A DNA stretch of 64,000 nucleotides from Burkholderia ubonensis subsp. mesacidophila (GTDB lineage Bacteria; Pseudomonadota; Gammaproteobacteria; Burkholderiales; Burkholderiaceae): NCBI RefSeq assembly GCF_002097715.1, contig NZ_CP020737.1, forward strand, positions 3,162,001 to 3,226,000, given 5' to 3'. The position numbers were made by a program, and so were the translations under genes. Each line of letters starts with the position of its first letter. The stretch's first letter is position 1. The notes below the pieces were generated by a model. It was not told the origin of the DNA and ran no database searches. It saw nothing but the letters and a program-made list of their open reading frames with translations. Shown in pieces: positions 19,015 through 28,852 of this stretch.

Positions 19015-20304
19015 TTAGTCGTAGCCGCCGACCGTCAGTACCTTCATCGCGGCACGGTAGGCCGTGTAGGCCAGCCAGTTCAATATGCGCTCGCCGAGCG
19101 GGCGTCGTGCGTAGCGCGCCGGGTCGATCTCGCGGCCGTCGGCGAACGCCGTGGCGATCGCGTCGCGCAGCTCGTTCGTGACCGCATCGTGCCGCACCAG
19201 CACGACGTTGGCTTCATTGTTCAGCATCAGGCTCAGCGCGTCCAGATTCGACGAACCGACCGTCGCCCAATTGTCGTCGATCACGGCCACCTTGCCGTGC
19301 AACATCGTCTTGTCATATTCGGCTATGCGCACGCCGGCGCGCAGCAGCGCGTGGTAGAGGAACGGCACCGCGGTGTCGAGCGCCGCGAACTCGTTGCGGC
19401 CGAGCAGGATCCGTACATCGACGCCGCGCCGCGCGGCACCCGTCAGCGCGCGGCGCAGCTTGCGGCCCGGCATGAAGTACGGATTCGCGAGCAGGATCCG
19501 CTGCCGGGCCTGGCCGATCGCGGCGAGGTACGCCTTCTCGATCGCGCGGCGGTTCACGACGTTGTCGCGCGCGACGAACGCGACGCTCGGCTCGGTCACG
19601 ATCCTGAGCGCCCCGGCCTTGATCCAGCGGTGGCTGCGCATCCAGCGGCGGAACATGTCCGGGAACGCGTCGCCGCCGGCGAGCCCCGCCGCGTATTGCG
19701 CATACGGCTTGTGGCCGAAGCGGATCCGGTGCCATTGCAGCTCGAACGCGGCGCGCACGTCGGACACGACGGGCCCCGCCATCTCGACGCTGAAGTCCCA
19801 GCGCGGGTACGGGAGCGTCGTGCCGTTCTGCGCGTAGTCGTCGACGAGGTTGATGCCGCCGCAATACGCATGCGCGTGATCGACGACCGCAAGCTTGCGG
19901 TGCGTGCGCGAGAAGCCGAAGGGGCCGAACAGGTAGCGGTTGTACACGCAGTGCTCGATGCCTGCGTCGGCCCACGCGTCGAACAGCGGCAGGCGCGCCG
20001 TGCCGATGCCGTCCGTGATCACGCGCACGCGCACGCCGCGGCGCACGGCGCGCAGCAGTGCGTCCGACACCGGCCGCCCGGCCGCGTCGTCGCAGAAAAT
20101 GTAGGTTTCGAGCATCACCTGCTCGCGGGCCGCGTCGATCCGTTCGATCAGCGCGCCGAAGAAGGCCTCGCCGCCCTGGCACAGCCGCACGGCATTGCCA
20201 GACGTGAAGGCGAGCCGCGAAGCGGAGCCCCGCTCCTGCAGGAACATCTGCCGCAGTTGCGCGAATCGCTTGCGGGCCTCCGGAAGGCCGGACCCGCCGT
20301 TCAT
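19015..20304 (-). CDS. clsB: Cardiolipin synthase / phospholipase D family protein (ClsB-like)
   Basis: This 429-residue protein has two HKD motifs: THRKLAVVDHAHAYCGGINL in the N-terminal half and LHGKVAVIDDNWATVGSSNLD in the C-terminal half. This is the two-domain phospholipase D fold. There is no N-terminal transmembrane segment, which fits ClsB rather than ClsA. Members condense phosphatidylglycerol to cardiolipin. The ATG at 20304 overlaps the nudB stop by 4 bases (ATGA), so it is translated with nudB. The C-terminus (NWLAYTAYRAAMKVLTVGGYD) is mildly hydrophobic and may contact membrane. Confidence 0.85.
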   Translation of the reverse strand: MNGGSGLPEARKRFAQLRQMFLQERGSASRLAFTSGNAVRLCQGGEAFFGALIERIDAAREQVMLETYIFCDDAAGRPVSDALLRAVRRGVRVRVITDGIGTARLPLFDAWADAGIEHCVYNRYLFGPFGFSRTHRKLAVVDHAHAYCGGINLVDDYAQNGTTLPYPRWDFSVEMAGPVVSDVRAAFELQWHRIRFGHKPYAQYAAGLAGGDAFPDMFRRWMRSHRWIKAGALRIVTEPSVAFVARDNVVNRRAIEKAYLAAIGQARQRILLANPYFMPGRKLRRALTGAARRGVDVRILLGRNEFAALDTAVPFLYHALLRAGVRIAEYDKTMLHGKVAVIDDNWATVGSSNLDALSLMLNNEANVVLVRHDAVTNELRDAIATAFADGREIDPARYARRPLGERILNWLAYTAYRAAMKVLTVGGYD

Positions 20305-20828
20305 GCGGCCCCGGGGGCCGGCCTTCCGGGGGCCGGCCTTCCGGGGGGCCGGCCTTCCGGAGGCCGGGCCGCGCGCGCGGACAATTGCAGGATCGCCTCG
20401 GCGTTCGACGGCGAGAAGCAGCGCGCGGCCGCCTCGCGATACGGCAGCCACGCATGGTCGACATGCTCGCGCGGCGACAGCGTCACGTCGACGCGACGCG
20501 GCACGCACAGGCCGAACCAGTGTTCGGTATTGCGCGTGACACCGGGCGCATAGCGGTGCAGATACTGCGGATAGATCGCGTAGTCGATCCGGTGATGCCA
20601 GTCGACGAGCGCGCCGGCCGGCACCTCCGGCGTGCCGACCACGATGCCCGTTTCCTCGGCCACTTCGCGCGCGGCGGTGACGGCGAGCGGCTCGTCGAGC
20701 GCGTCCTTCGACCCGGTGACCGATTGCCAGAAATCGGGCTGGTCGGCGCGCTTGATCACCAGTACGTCGAGGTCGGGCGTGTAGATCACGACGAGAACGG
20801 ATTCGGGAATTTTCGGCGACTTCGTCAT
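20301..20828 (-). CDS. nudB: Dihydroneopterin triphosphate diphosphatase NudB (Nudix)
   Basis: This 175-residue Nudix hydrolase has a Nudix box GSKDALDEPLAVTAAREVAE followed by ETGI (residues ~40-63). In the family it removes pyrophosphate from 7,8-dihydroneopterin triphosphate in folate synthesis. The location just downstream of aspS is the usual proteobacterial context. The last ~21 residues (Pro/Gly/Arg-rich, PPEGRPPGRPAPGRPAPG) are encoded by tandem GC repeats and extend beyond the ~150-residue family norm, so this tail is probably unstructured. ATG at 20828 was chosen over an upstream in-frame start. Confidence 0.85.
   Translation of the reverse strand: MTKSPKIPESVLVVIYTPDLDVLVIKRADQPDFWQSVTGSKDALDEPLAVTAAREVAEETGIVVGTPEVPAGALVDWHHRIDYAIYPQYLHRYAPGVTRNTEHWFGLCVPRRVDVTLSPREHVDHAWLPYREAAARCFSPSNAEAILQLSARAARPPEGRPPGRPAPGRPAPGAA
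20311..20368. repeat. 15-base GC tandem repeat forming the 3' end of nudB
   Basis: The unit CCGGGGGCCGGCCTT occurs exactly at 20311-20325 and 20326-20340, then as a 16-base version with one extra G (20341-20356), then a partial, diverged unit (CCGGAGGCCGG). An inverted relative (CGGAAGGCCGG) lies at 20281-20291 inside the downstream cls gene. The units fold into GGCCGGCC-centred hairpins. The extra G changes the reading phase between units. Confidence 0.9.
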
Positions 20829-20906
20829 GTTTGTTTCATACGGCGCGAGACCGCGCGGCGGTTGGTCCGGGCAGCGCGGCGGGTGCTGCGACTGTACCGC
20901 AAAAAA

Positions 20907-20936
20907 CGAAAAAGGCGCACCGTTGCGCCTTTTTCG
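20907..20936. terminator. Bidirectional Rho-independent terminator after aspS
   Basis: AAAAAGGCGCA and TGCGCCTTTTT form an 11-bp stem with a four-base loop and A/T runs on both sides. It lies between the aspS stop and the nudB start and should terminate leftward aspS transcription, so nudB-cls may have a separate promoter or depend on read-through. Confidence 0.85.
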
Positions 20937-20984
20937 TCGTGTGGCGCGCATGTCGCCACGCGCGCGTTCGGGGTCAAGCGTGCA

Positions 20985-22787
20985 TTACGCCTTCGGCTGC
21001 TCCGGCTGACGCAGGCGGATGTGCAGCTCGCGCAGCTGGCGCTCGTCGACCGGGCTCGGCGCCTGCGTAAGCAGACACTGCGCGCGCTGGGTCTTCGGGA
21101 ACGCGATCACGTCGCGGATCGAGTCGGCGCCGGCCATCATCGTGACGATGCGGTCGAGACCGAACGCGATGCCGCCGTGCGGCGGCGCGCCGTACTGCAG
21201 CGCGTCCAGCAGGAAGCCGAACTTCAGCTGCGCCTCTTCCGCACCGATCTTCAGTGCGCGGAACACCTTGCTCTGCACTTCCTCGCGGTGGATACGCACC
21301 GAGCCGCCGCCGATCTCCCAGCCGTTCAGCACCATGTCGTACGCCTTCGCGAGGCAGCGGCCCGGGTCGGTCTCGAGGTATTCGAGATGCTCGTCCTTCG
21401 GGCTCGTGAACGGATGGTGCGCGGCGACGTAGCGCGCGTCTTCGTCGTCGTATTCGAACATCGGGAAGTCGACGACCCACAGCGGCTTCCAGCCGGCTTC
21501 GACGAGGCCGTTCGCCTTGCCGAATTCCGAGTGGCCGATCTTCAGGCGCAGTGCGCCGAGGCTGTCGTTGACGACCTTCGCGCGGTCGGCCGCGAAGAAG
21601 ATGATGTCGCCGTCTTCTGCGCCGGTGCGCTCGAGGATCGCCGCGATCGACGCGTCGTGCAGGTTCTTGACGATCGGGCTCTGCAGGCCGTCACGGCCCT
21701 TCGCCTTCTCGTTGACCTTGATCCACGCGAGGCCCTTCGCGCCGTAGATGCGCACGAACTCGGTGTAGCCGTCGATGTCGCCGCGCGACAGCTCGCCGCC
21801 CTTCGGCACGCGCAGCGCCGCGACGCGGCCGTCCTTCGCGTTGGCCGGCGTGCTGAACACCTTGAACTCGACGTCCTTCATCGCGTCGGTCAGCTCGGTG
21901 AACTCGAGCTTCACGCGCAGGTCCGGCTTGTCCGAGCCGAAGCGCGCCATCGCTTCCGAATACGGCATGACCGGGAACGTCGCGTCCAGCTCGACGTCGA
22001 TCGTCGTCTTGAAGATGTGACGGATCATGTCCTCGAACAGGTCGCGGATTTCCTGCTCGCCGAGGAACGACGTCTCGCAGTCGATCTGCGTGAATTCCGG
22101 CTGACGGTCGGCGCGCAGGTCCTCGTCGCGGAAGCACTTGGTGATCTGGTAGTAGCGGTCGAAGTTCGCGACCATCAGCAGCTGCTTGAACAGCTGCGGC
22201 GACTGCGGCAGCGCGAAGAACTGGCCCGCGTTCACGCGCGACGGCACGAGGTAGTCGCGCGCGCCTTCCGGCGTGCTCTTCGTCAGCATCGGCGTCTCGA
22301 TGTCGATGAAGCCCTGCTCGTCGAGGTACTTGCGCGCCTCGATCGCGACGCGGTAGCGCAGGCGCAGGTTGTGCTGCATCTGCGGACGGCGCAGGTCGAG
22401 CACGCGATGCGTGAGGCGCGTCGTTTCCGACAGGTTGTCGTCGTCGAGCTGGAACGGCGGCGTGACCGACGCGTTCAGCACGATCAGCTCGTGGCACAGC
22501 ACTTCGATCTTGCCGCTCTTCAGGCCTTCGTTGACCGTGCCTTCCGGACGGTTGCGCACGAGGCCCTTGACCTGGACGCAGAACTCGTTGCGCACGCCTT
22601 CGGCGGTCGCGAACATCTCCGCGCGGTCCGGATCACACACGACCTGCACGAGGCCTTCACGATCGCGCAGGTCGATGAAGATCACACCGCCGTGGTCGCG
22701 GCGGCGCTGCACCCAGCCGCACAGCGACACGGTTTGGCCCAGCAGGTGTTCGGTCACGAGACCGCAGTATTCAGTTCGCATCGACAT
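20985..22787 (-). CDS. aspS: Aspartyl-tRNA synthetase
   Basis: This 600-residue class II synthetase has an N-terminal OB-fold (residues ~15-105, [23 protein letters not shown]), a catalytic core with motif 2 ([20 protein letters not shown]) and motif 3 ([13 protein letters not shown]), and the bacterial GAD insert between. Length and the C-terminus match beta-proteobacterial AspRS, which is often non-discriminating (Asp/Asn). It charges tRNA-Asp in the cytoplasm. A second ATG two codons in (22781) is an equally possible start. Confidence 0.97.
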   Translation of the reverse strand: MSMRTEYCGLVTEHLLGQTVSLCGWVQRRRDHGGVIFIDLRDREGLVQVVCDPDRAEMFATAEGVRNEFCVQVKGLVRNRPEGTVNEGLKSGKIEVLCHELIVLNASVTPPFQLDDDNLSETTRLTHRVLDLRRPQMQHNLRLRYRVAIEARKYLDEQGFIDIETPMLTKSTPEGARDYLVPSRVNAGQFFALPQSPQLFKQLLMVANFDRYYQITKCFRDEDLRADRQPEFTQIDCETSFLGEQEIRDLFEDMIRHIFKTTIDVELDATFPVMPYSEAMARFGSDKPDLRVKLEFTELTDAMKDVEFKVFSTPANAKDGRVAALRVPKGGELSRGDIDGYTEFVRIYGAKGLAWIKVNEKAKGRDGLQSPIVKNLHDASIAAILERTGAEDGDIIFFAADRAKVVNDSLGALRLKIGHSEFGKANGLVEAGWKPLWVVDFPMFEYDDEDARYVAAHHPFTSPKDEHLEYLETDPGRCLAKAYDMVLNGWEIGGGSVRIHREEVQSKVFRALKIGAEEAQLKFGFLLDALQYGAPPHGGIAFGLDRIVTMMAGADSIRDVIAFPKTQRAQCLLTQAPSPVDERQLRELHIRLRQPEQPKA

Positions 22788-22848
22788 GATGTTTGCTTTC
22801 GTTCGGTTTGATCAACGGGCGCCGCAACGCGGCCCGGGCAATGATTCT

Positions 22849-23499
22849 TTACAGCGGCGGCTCGACGGGACGGCGGGCGGGCGCCGGTGCCGGCGCCGGG
22901 GGCGCCACCACGCCCATCGAGACGATGTACTTCAGCGCGGCATCGACCGACATGTCGAGTTCGATGACTTCGCTCTTCGGCAGCATCAGGAAGAAGCCCG
23001 ACGTCGGGTTCGGCGTCGTCGGGATGTACACGCTCACGTACTCTTCCGTCAGATGATTGAGCACGTCGCCGCCGGGCGTGCCGGTCAGAAATGCGATCGT
23101 ATACGACCCGCGGCGCGGATATTCGATCAGGAGCGCCTTGCGGAACGCGTTGCCGCTGCTCGACAGCAGCGTGTCCGACACCTGCTTGACGCTCGTATAG
23201 ATCGGCCCGACGACCGGAATGTGACGCACGACCGCATTCCACCACGTGACGAGCTTCTGGCCGATGAAGTTCTGCGTCGCGAGCCCGACGATGAAGATGA
23301 ACGCAAGGGTCAGCACCGCGCCGATCCCCGGCACGCGGAAGCCGAACATCCGCTCCGGCTGCCACGATTCCGGCAGCAGCAGCAGCGTCTGGTCCATCGT
23401 GCCGATGATGAGGCCGAGCACCCACAGCGTGATCGCGAGCGGGACGAGAACCAGCAGGCCGGTCAGAAACACCGATTTCAGGGTCGTCTTTTTCATCAT
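22849..23499 (-). CDS. DUF502 family membrane protein
   Basis: This 216-residue protein has two N-terminal transmembrane helices (residues ~8-30 and ~57-80) and a soluble C-terminal domain containing TGTPGGDVLNHLTEEYVSVY and PTTPNPTSGFF, the hallmark of DUF502. The last ~20 residues are Pro/Ala-rich. The family is widespread and of unknown function. It sits between fmdB-like and aspS genes, the common beta-proteobacterial arrangement, and is likely co-transcribed with them. Confidence 0.85.
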   Translation of the reverse strand: MMKKTTLKSVFLTGLLVLVPLAITLWVLGLIIGTMDQTLLLLPESWQPERMFGFRVPGIGAVLTLAFIFIVGLATQNFIGQKLVTWWNAVVRHIPVVGPIYTSVKQVSDTLLSSSGNAFRKALLIEYPRRGSYTIAFLTGTPGGDVLNHLTEEYVSVYIPTTPNPTSGFFLMLPKSEVIELDMSVDAALKYIVSMGVVAPPAPAPAPARRPVEPPL

Positions 23500-23560
23500 C
23501 TGCCGTCAAATAGTCGCACCGGCGGCGCGGAATGGGCGCGGCCCGACAGGGCCGCGACAG

Positions 23561-23899
23561 TCAACTGCCGGCCGCAGGCGTCGCGGCCGGCGCGGGCGCC
23601 GGCGCAGCGCTCGCCGCACTGTCGGAACCGGACGCGGACGCAGGCGCGGGCACGGCGGCTGCCGGCGCCGCATCGCCCGAAGCGGACGCCGCCGCCGGCG
23701 CGCTCGTGCCGCCCGAGCCGCCGCGGAAATCGGTGACATACCAGCCGGAGCCCTTCAACTGAAAGCCCGCAGCGGTCAGCTGCTTGCGGAATGCATCCTT
23801 CCCGCATTCGGGGCACTGGGACAGCGGCGCGTCGCTCATCTTCTGGAGCACGTCCTTCGCGAAACCGCACGCTTCGCATCGATAGGCGTAGATCGGCAT
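23561..23899 (-). CDS. FmdB-family zinc-ribbon regulatory protein
   Basis: This 112-residue protein starts MPIYAYRCEACG and carries two CxxC pairs (YRCEACG and QCPECG), a zinc ribbon of about 42 residues as in FmdB. The remaining ~50 residues are almost only Ala, Pro, Ser and Gly, a low-complexity tail. The family was named for formamidase regulation, but most members are uncharacterised. ATG at 23899 is fixed by the conserved MPIYAYRC start. It is followed by DUF502 after 61 bases. Confidence 0.85.
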   Translation of the reverse strand: MPIYAYRCEACGFAKDVLQKMSDAPLSQCPECGKDAFRKQLTAAGFQLKGSGWYVTDFRGGSGGTSAPAAASASGDAAPAAAVPAPASASGSDSAASAAPAPAPAATPAAGS

Positions 23900-23994
23900 G
23901 GTATTTTTCCCGCAGAAACTGGAAACGGCTTGCAAAACCTTGAATTATAGCCGAAACCCCGACGCGCCCCGGCAACAGCCGCGATGCGCCGGCT

Positions 23995-24630
23995 TCAGCG
24001 ACGCCGCCACGTGAGCCAGCGCTCGCGCCCTTCGAACACCGGCAGCGAATCGGCGACCGGCAGATCCTCGACCAGCGCGAAGTGCGGCCCGAGCAGCGCG
24101 TCGAGTTCCGCCGGGTCGATGCCGAACGGCGGCCCCTTCGGCGTCGCACCGACAAAGAAGTAGCCGGCCAGCAGCCCGCCGGCCGGCAGCAGCGCGGCCA
24201 TGTGCGCCGCGTAGTCGGCGCGCCGGTCGCGCGGCAGCGCGCACAGGAACGCACGCTCGTAGACCCATTGCACGTCGAACGGCGGCGCGTAGGCGAAGAA
24301 ATCCGCCTGCTCGACGACATCCGCGTGCGCGCCGAGCTGCGCCTTCGCGGCGGCAACCGCCTGCTCGGCGAAATCGATTGCACGCACGGGCCACCCGGCC
24401 TGCGCGAGCCATCCCGCTTCCTGCGCGCTGCCGCAGCCGGGAATCAGCACGGCGCACGGCGCGTGGCGGCTCGCAAACGCGCGAAAGCCGTCGGGTACGC
24501 CGCCGAATTCCCACGGCGTCACGCCGCGCGCGAAGCGCTCGTCCCAGAACGACGCGTCGCCCGGGTCGCGCGTCGAGAAATCCGCGGCGGGCGGCGCTGC
24601 GGGCGGGGGTTCGCGGGTCGGGTCGGACAT
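23995..24630 (-). CDS. TPMT-like SAM-dependent methyltransferase
   Basis: This 211-residue methyltransferase has the SAM motif LIPGCGSAQEAGWLAQAGW (residues ~62-80) and the thiopurine methyltransferase features FWDERFARGVTPWEFGG and ERAFLCALP. Bacterial relatives methylate thiopurines, halides, thiols or selenium/tellurium compounds. The natural substrate is unknown. It starts 23 bases after the ubiB stop on the same strand. The first ~20 residues are Pro/Ala-rich and probably disordered. Confidence 0.8.
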   Translation of the reverse strand: MSDPTREPPPAAPPAADFSTRDPGDASFWDERFARGVTPWEFGGVPDGFRAFASRHAPCAVLIPGCGSAQEAGWLAQAGWPVRAIDFAEQAVAAAKAQLGAHADVVEQADFFAYAPPFDVQWVYERAFLCALPRDRRADYAAHMAALLPAGGLLAGYFFVGATPKGPPFGIDPAELDALLGPHFALVEDLPVADSLPVFEGRERWLTWRRR

Positions 24631-24653
24631 CGGATGGCCTCCAGGCGGGTATG

Positions 24654-26231
24654 TCAGGCGCTGTACGCGAGCGCGAGCAGCACCCGCGCGACGAGCGCGC
24701 CGACGCCCACGGCCAGGCCGAAGATCAGCAGCGCCTGCAGCAGCCGGTTAGTGCGCTTCTGCTCGACCAGGATCTGCCGCATCAGGTCTTCGCTCGCGGC
24801 GCGCGGCGCGTCGTGGCGCGCGGCGATCGCATGGTGGATCAGGCGCGGCAGTTGCGGCAGCGTCTTGCTCCATTGCGGCGCCTCGACCTTGAAGCGCTCG
24901 TACCAGCCGCGCAAACCGATCTGCTCGGTCATCCAGCGCTCGAGATACGGCTTCGCGGTTTTCCACAGGTCAAGTTCGGGGTCGAGCGAGCGGCCGAGCC
25001 CCTCGACGTTCAGCATCGTCTTCTGCAGCAGCACGAGCTGCGGCTGGATCTCGACGTTGAAGCGACGCGACGTCGAGAACAGGCGCATCAGCACCTGGCC
25101 GAGCGAGATGTCCTTCAGCGCGCGGTCGAAATACGGCTCGCACACCGCGCGGATCGCGCTTTCGAGCTCCTCGACCCGCGTGTCCGGCGGCACCCAGCCC
25201 GATTCGAGGTGAAGCGTCGCGACGCGGTGGTAGTCGCGCTTGAAGAACGCGAGGAAGTTCTGCGCGAGGTAGTTCTTGTCGAAATCGGACAGCGCGCCGA
25301 CGATCCCGAAGTCGAGCGCGACGTAGCGGCCGAACGTGTTCGGGTCGAGGCTCACCTGGATGTTGCCGGGGTGCATGTCGGCGTGGAAGAAGCCGTCGCG
25401 GAACACCTGCGTGAAGAAGATCTCGACGCCCTCGCGCGCGAGCTTCTTGATGTCGACGCCCGCCGTGCGCAACGTTTCGACCTGGCTGATCGGCACGCCG
25501 GACATGCGCTCCATCACGAGCACGGTCGACGTCGAGAAATCCCAGAACATTTCCGGCACCAGCAGCAGATCGAGGCCCGCGAAGTTGCGGCGCAGCTGGC
25601 TGCCGTTCGCCGCCTCGCGCATCAGGTCCAGCTCGTCGTGCAGGTACTTGTCGAATTCGGCGACGACCTCGCGCGGCTTCAGGCGCCGGCCGTCGGCCCA
25701 CATGCGCTCGGTCCACGTCGCGATGTCGCGCATCAGCGCGAGGTCGGAATCGATGACGGGGAGCATGTTCGGGCGCAGCACCTTCACCGCGACCGCCTTG
25801 CCCGCGTGCACGCCCTGCTTGAGCTTCGCGAAATGCACCTGCGCGATCGACGCGCTCGCGACCGGTTCGCGCTCGAATTCGTCGAACAGCTCGTCGACCG
25901 GCGCACCGAGCGCCTTCTCGACGAGCCCGATCGCGACCGACGACTCGAACGGCGGCACCTGGTCCTGCAGCTTGGCAAGCTCGTTCGCGAAATCGACCGA
26001 CAGCAGGTCGCGGCGCGTCGACAGCACCTGGCCGAACTTCACGAAGATCGGGCCGAGGCTTTCGAGCGCGCGGCGCAGCCGCACCGCCGGCGGATCGGAA
26101 TAGCGGCGGCCGATCGTCGTGATCCGCAGCAGCAGCTTCACGCGCCGGTCGTCGATCCGGGACAGCATCACCTCGTCGAGACCGAAGCGGATGACGGTGT
26201 AGAGAATTTTGATGAAACGGAAAATGCGCAT
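24654..26231 (-). CDS. ubiB: Ubiquinone biosynthesis protein UbiB (atypical kinase/ATPase)
   Basis: This 525-residue protein of the UbiB/ADCK family has the KxGQ-type motif [17 protein letters not shown] (~residues 50-66), the Ala-rich nucleotide loop AVKVLRP, and the catalytic-like [10 protein letters not shown] and ALDFGIVG. Two C-terminal transmembrane helices (~495-522) anchor it to the inner membrane. It supports the Ubi complex, probably by ATP-driven lipid extraction. It follows ubiJ after 12 bases; ubiE is nearby on the same strand. Confidence 0.93.
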   Translation of the reverse strand: MRIFRFIKILYTVIRFGLDEVMLSRIDDRRVKLLLRITTIGRRYSDPPAVRLRRALESLGPIFVKFGQVLSTRRDLLSVDFANELAKLQDQVPPFESSVAIGLVEKALGAPVDELFDEFEREPVASASIAQVHFAKLKQGVHAGKAVAVKVLRPNMLPVIDSDLALMRDIATWTERMWADGRRLKPREVVAEFDKYLHDELDLMREAANGSQLRRNFAGLDLLLVPEMFWDFSTSTVLVMERMSGVPISQVETLRTAGVDIKKLAREGVEIFFTQVFRDGFFHADMHPGNIQVSLDPNTFGRYVALDFGIVGALSDFDKNYLAQNFLAFFKRDYHRVATLHLESGWVPPDTRVEELESAIRAVCEPYFDRALKDISLGQVLMRLFSTSRRFNVEIQPQLVLLQKTMLNVEGLGRSLDPELDLWKTAKPYLERWMTEQIGLRGWYERFKVEAPQWSKTLPQLPRLIHHAIAARHDAPRAASEDLMRQILVEQKRTNRLLQALLIFGLAVGVGALVARVLLALAYSA

Positions 26232-26243
26232 GCCCGGCGGCCC

Positions 26244-26870
26244 TCAGTGCGCGCCGCGCGGGCTGCCGCCCGTGCGCGCGCCAATTTTTTGTTCGAGTCG
26301 CTCGACCCGCTTCTCGACCCGCGCGAGCGCGTCCCGCGCGCGCGCCAGTTCGGCGTCGAGGTCCGCGAGCGATGCACGCCGGACGACTTGCGGTTTCTCG
26401 TCGAGCCAATATTCGACGACAGAATCGAGCACGTTGCGGCCGGTGCGGCGCGCGCGCGCGCCGGCGTCGCGCACGACCGTCGCGATCCGGTGCGCCGCCG
26501 CGTCGCCGACCAGCTTCGCGAGATCTTCTTCCGGCTCCCAGCGCAGGTGCTCGGCCAGCTTCGCGATCTGCGTCGCGAACTCCGCGTCGCCCTCGATCTT
26601 CACGTGCTTCATCACGGCCGCCTGCCCGCCCTGCAGGAACGCGGCCACGGTGTCGCCGGCCAGCGCGATCGACACGTCGACGTGCTGCGCGTCCTGCGCA
26701 TCGACCGCGGACAGGTAGCCGTCGGGCTGCACCAGCAGCGTGAGCGTGACGGGCGGCACGTCGAAGCGGGCGGTCTTGCCCGCGTAGGGAATCAGGCGGT
26801 CACGCGCCCAGGATTCGCGCGCGAGCAGGTGATTGACAGCAGCAGCAAAAGGCTTGGCGGCAAAGGTCAT
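26244..26870 (-). CDS. ubiJ: Ubiquinone biosynthesis accessory factor UbiJ (SCP2 domain)
   Basis: This 208-residue protein has an N-terminal SCP2-like lipid-binding domain (residues ~15-115; VSIALAGDTVAAFLQGG and VKIEGDAEFATQI) and a C-terminal helical region ending in a coiled coil (LDAELARARDALARVEKRVERLEQKI split at ~165-195). UbiJ binds ubiquinone intermediates and organises the Ubi metabolon with UbiK. Its position directly before ubiB supports the call. Confidence 0.88.
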   Translation of the reverse strand: MTFAAKPFAAAVNHLLARESWARDRLIPYAGKTARFDVPPVTLTLLVQPDGYLSAVDAQDAQHVDVSIALAGDTVAAFLQGGQAAVMKHVKIEGDAEFATQIAKLAEHLRWEPEEDLAKLVGDAAAHRIATVVRDAGARARRTGRNVLDSVVEYWLDEKPQVVRRASLADLDAELARARDALARVEKRVERLEQKIGARTGGSPRGAH

Positions 26871-26886
26871 CGGACTGGGAAAGAAA

Positions 26887-26917
26887 AACCCGCGCGGACC
26901 GGACGTCCACGCGGGTT
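26887..26917. terminator. Terminator between the Tim44-domain gene and ubiJ
   Basis: A long GC stem (CCCGCG paired with CGCGGG, extended by GGAC/GTCC with one bulge) is followed leftward by TTTTTCTTT and rightward by TTTCTATT. Leftward termination after the Tim44-domain gene is likely, so ubiJ-ubiB would be a separate unit. Confidence 0.75.
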
Positions 26918-27016
26918 TCTATTGTAACGTCGGATCGGGTGAGACCCGTGTCCGAGCGCAAGCCCGAGCGGCAAGCGGTCGCAGCAGCGGGCCGCCCGCC
27001 GACGCTCAGTGCGTGC

Positions 27017-28027
27017 TCAGTGGGTATTGAGCTGCTGGATGCCCGCGAGCAACCAGCCCTGGCTACCCGACTTCGTCAGGTTCCACACCTCGTCGAACGG
27101 CGCGGCCGGCGCATTCGCGGCCTCGCGGATCAGGCCGTGGAAGCGCACGCTCGCCGACTGCTCGATGCCGCGGTCCTCGATCGCGACCAGCTCGGCGTCG
27201 AGCTGCACGACGTCGGTCTGGTTCGCTTCGTTGCCGCGCGAATCGAGGTCGATCTTGATCTCGGCGAACATCTCGGGCGTCGTGAACTCGCGGATGTCGG
27301 CCAGGTTGCCCTGGTCCCACGCAGCCTGCAGGCGCACGAAGTAGACCTTCGCGCTGCGCAGGAACGCTTCGGTGTCGAAGCCGGCCGGGACCTGCAGCGG
27401 CGCCGCTGCGGCGCCCGCCGCGGCAGCCGCCGCCGGCGCGCCGCCGCCGAACACGCCTTGCGCTTCGTTCGCGTAGCTGCTGCCGTTGCCGGCCTGGAAC
27501 GACGGACCTTGCGAATAGTTGCCCGATGCCGACGCCGAGCCGCCGACCGAGTACGCCGGCTCGTTCGAACGGCGGCGATTCATGAACTTGCGGATCAGCC
27601 AGATGCCGATCGCCGCGAGCAGCGCGATCACGATCAGGTTCGACATCATGCTGGCGAACGCGCCGCCGAGGCCGAAGTGCGACAGCAGCGCCGCGATGCC
27701 GAGACCGGCCGCGAGGCCGGCGATCGGCCCGAGCCAGCGCGAGCGGTTGGGCTGCGCGGCGGGCGTCGGCGCGGCCGGGTTCGCGCGCTGCGCCTGCGAC
27801 GGCGCGGCCTGCTGCATCGGCTGCTGCGCGGGCGGCGTCGCCTGGCGCTGCGTGACGGTGGAGTTCTGGCGGCCGATGCTGCGCCCGCCGCCCATGCGCC
27901 GGGCTTCGGCGTCGAGCGATGCGAACGTGCCGGCCGTGAGCAGGCCGACCATCAGCAGCGTGCCGACCCGTCGAGCCCACGGCTTCGACGGCTTGCTACG
28001 GTTGAACAACGAACGCGATTGGGACAT
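27017..28027 (-). CDS. Tim44-like domain membrane protein
   Basis: This 336-residue protein has an N-terminal signal/anchor (GTLLMVGLLTAGTFASL), a Gln/Pro/Ala-rich linker, two hydrophobic segments (~105-125 and ~128-150) and a C-terminal Tim44/MBA1-like domain (~220-335). Such proteins are commonly encoded beside ubiE in beta-proteobacteria. Their function is unknown; the fold is shared with proteins that bind membranes near translocons. ATG at 28027 is preferred because GGAG lies 6 bases before it, while the ATG at 28033 directly abuts that site. Confidence 0.8.
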   Translation of the reverse strand: MSQSRSLFNRSKPSKPWARRVGTLLMVGLLTAGTFASLDAEARRMGGGRSIGRQNSTVTQRQATPPAQQPMQQAAPSQAQRANPAAPTPAAQPNRSRWLGPIAGLAAGLGIAALLSHFGLGGAFASMMSNLIVIALLAAIGIWLIRKFMNRRRSNEPAYSVGGSASASGNYSQGPSFQAGNGSSYANEAQGVFGGGAPAAAAAAGAAAAPLQVPAGFDTEAFLRSAKVYFVRLQAAWDQGNLADIREFTTPEMFAEIKIDLDSRGNEANQTDVVQLDAELVAIEDRGIEQSASVRFHGLIREAANAPAAPFDEVWNLTKSGSQGWLLAGIQQLNTH

Positions 28028-28068
28028 CAGCATCTCCAGATGTAAGGCAAATGTATGGAAAGAACCCC

Positions 28069-28800
28069 TTAATACTTGGTTCCAAGGTGTAAAGCTACCA
28101 CGCCACCTGACAAATTGTAATATTTGACGGCATCGAGGCCCGCTTGTTCCATCATTGTCTTCAGCGTGTCCTGATCGGGATGCATCCGGATCGATTCAGC
28201 AAGATACCGGTAACTGTCGGCATCTTTCGCGAACTTGTCGCCAAGCCACGGTAATACTTTGAAAGAATACAGATCGTACGCTTTTTTCAGCGGCTCCCAG
28301 ACTTTCGAGAATTCGAGCACCATCACGCGGCCGCCCGGCTTCGCGACGCGGCGCATCTCGGCGAGCGCGGCATCCTTGTGCGTCATGTTGCGCAGCCCGA
28401 ACGCGACCGTGACCACGTCGAAGTAGTTGTCCGGAAAGGGAATTTTCTCGGCGTCGCACAGGAGCGACGGCGTCACGACGCCCTTGTCGAGCAGCCGGTC
28501 GCGGCCGACCCGCAGCATCGATTCGTTGATGTCCGTGTGCCAGACCTCGCCGGTCGGCCCGGCGGCTTTCGCGAACGCCTTGGTCAGGTCGCCCGTGCCG
28601 GCCGCGATGTCGAGCACCTTGTAGCCCGGGCGGATGTTCGCCTGCGCGATCGTGAACGCCTTCCATGCGCGGTGCATGCCCGCCGACATCAGGTCGTTCA
28701 TCAGATCGTAGTTGCTCGCGACCGAATGGAACACACCCGCCACTTTCTTCGCTTTATCGTTTTCCTCGACGCTTTCGAAGCCGAAGTGGGTTTTGCTCAT
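28069..28800 (-). CDS. ubiE: Ubiquinone/menaquinone C-methyltransferase UbiE
   Basis: This 243-residue methyltransferase has the SAM motif [12 protein letters not shown] (~residues 67-78) and the UbiE signatures [17 protein letters not shown] and [24 protein letters not shown]. It performs the C-methylation step in ubiquinone synthesis. The start [11 protein letters not shown] at 28800 is the conserved UbiE N-terminus. The downstream neighbour is the Tim44-domain gene, 41 bases away. Confidence 0.95.
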   Translation of the reverse strand: MSKTHFGFESVEENDKAKKVAGVFHSVASNYDLMNDLMSAGMHRAWKAFTIAQANIRPGYKVLDIAAGTGDLTKAFAKAAGPTGEVWHTDINESMLRVGRDRLLDKGVVTPSLLCDAEKIPFPDNYFDVVTVAFGLRNMTHKDAALAEMRRVAKPGGRVMVLEFSKVWEPLKKAYDLYSFKVLPWLGDKFAKDADSYRYLAESIRMHPDQDTLKTMMEQAGLDAVKYYNLSGGVVALHLGTKY

Positions 28801-28825
28801 CGCGTTGATCCTCAGTAAATGGCAA

Positions 28826-28850
28826 GACGGCGCCGAGAGCCGGCGCCGTC
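28826..28850 (-). terminator. Hairpin between DUF971 gene and ubiE
   Basis: GACGGCGCC and GGCGCCGTC form a perfect 9-bp stem with a seven-base loop just after the DUF971 stop. Read leftward it is followed only by TTGCCATTT, so it is a weak terminator or attenuator within the gene cluster. Confidence 0.45.
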
Positions 28851-28852
28851 GT

